From Chthoniobacter sp. (GTDB lineage Bacteria > Verrucomicrobiota > Verrucomicrobiia > Chthoniobacterales > Chthoniobacteraceae): a stretch of DNA of 7,073 nucleotides. A program made the position numbers and the translations under genes. The stretch covers positions 1 to 7,073 of the forward strand of contig JANXSB010000036.1 of the NCBI GenBank assembly GCA_025352865.1, written 5' to 3'. The notes beneath the pieces are model-generated. The model ran no database searches. It saw nothing but the letters and a program-made list of their open reading frames with translations, and was not told where the DNA came from. How positions within the stretch are numbered: position 1 is the first letter of the stretch; every line of letters begins with the position of its first letter. Positions 6,939-7,073 of this stretch are shown here, one piece after another.

Positions 6939-6974
6939 GAGCAGCAGGAGGGCGAGCGCGAGATGGAGGGGAAG
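6921..6974 (-). other. Signal-peptide-like segment in frame with the M1 peptidase
   Basis: In the peptidase frame these codons read LPLHLALALLLLVARGAA followed by EEPF. This is a leucine/alanine-rich hydrophobic core ending in small residues that would suit signal peptidase I (VARG|AA or RGAA|EE). It spans the GTG at 6938, so starting at that GTG would remove most of the hydrophobic core. The segment begins right at the edge of the 6968-6988 hairpin. The only alternative start codon upstream in the window is CTG at 7052. Confidence 0.55.
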
Positions 6975-6988
6975 CTGCCAGCTTCCCC
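6968..6988. repeat. Perfect 9-bp inverted repeat abutting the signal peptide codons
   Basis: GGGGAAGCT, a 3-base loop (GCC), then AGCTTCCCC. It is a strong hairpin on either strand. Its last bases overlap the first codons of the signal-peptide-like stretch. Confidence 0.85.
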
Positions 6989-6999
6989 TGCAGCCGCGC

Positions 7000-7042
7000 G
7001 TCTTCGCGTGTGAATCGAAAGTCGCCGCAGGCGACGGAAGAC
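7000..7042. repeat. Nested stem-loop upstream of the M1 peptidase
   Basis: GTCTTC at 7000-7005 pairs with GAAGAC at 7037-7042. Inside lies a perfect hairpin, GTCGCC-GCA-GGCGAC (7021-7035). Together with the neighbouring hairpins it forms a roughly 100-bp cluster of palindromes typical of REP/BIME-like dispersed repeats. Confidence 0.7.
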
Positions 7043-7047
7043 AATAG

Positions 7048-7067
7048 CCCAGCGCTTCAGCGCTGGG
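7048..7067. repeat. 20-bp perfect palindromic hairpin CCCAGCGCT..AGCGCTGGG
   Basis: A 9-bp perfect inverted repeat around TC (an 8-bp stem with a 4-base loop in practice). The sequence with its neighbour at 7021-7035 resembles a dispersed repeat I recall from environmental Verrucomicrobiota and Acidobacteriota genomes. It is the outermost element seen at the right edge and may continue beyond it. Confidence 0.8.
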
Positions 7068-7073
7068 TGAAGC

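Overview
The window is GC-rich bacterial DNA (clearly above 60 % by eye). All four recognisable genes lie on the minus strand. Transcription therefore runs from the right edge to the left: an M1 aminopeptidase, a small transglutaminase-like protein, a DUF2126 (COG4196) putative amidoligase, and the N-terminal part of valyl-tRNA synthetase, which runs off the left edge. The wording of the ValRS, the secreted-type M1 peptidase, the lack of Shine-Dalgarno sequences before every start, and several dispersed intergenic inverted repeats fit a Verrucomicrobiota (Opitutales- or Chthoniobacterales-like) or similar environmental lineage. That placement is inference from memory of the families and was not searched.

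Layout from right to left. 6968-7067 is a cluster of perfect short inverted repeats next to, and in frame with, the signal-peptide-like 5' end of the peptidase. 4305-6938 is the M1 peptidase, with its zinc motif intact. 4206-4304 is a gap holding a hairpin repeat of the 'CATCCTGAGCGAAG...TCGAAGGA' type. 3366-4205 is the transglutaminase-like protein with an intact Cys-His-Asp triad. 3212-3365 is a gap almost filled by a 132-bp element with 39-bp inverted arms built from an octamer like ACGCAGAG. 1187-3211 is the DUF2126 protein. 1048-1186 is a gap with little recognisable content. 1-1047 is the start of valS. No RNA gene, CRISPR array, transposase or phage gene was seen.

The most interesting biology is the transglutaminase/DUF2126 pair. 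In many bacteria these two parts are fused into one protein of about 1100 residues and sit beside alpha-E (DUF403) and circularly permuted ATP-grasp genes, in a predicted but uncharacterised peptide-modification or amide-ligation system. Here they are separate complete genes, split close to the usual domain junction. A repeat element sits between them, and no alpha-E or ATP-grasp partner is visible. The peptidase and valS look like unrelated neighbours: one a periplasmic or exported peptide-degrading enzyme, the other a housekeeping enzyme. Other points worth checking are the HIGH-motif variant and apparent insertion in ValRS, and the missing start codon for the peptidase signal peptide.
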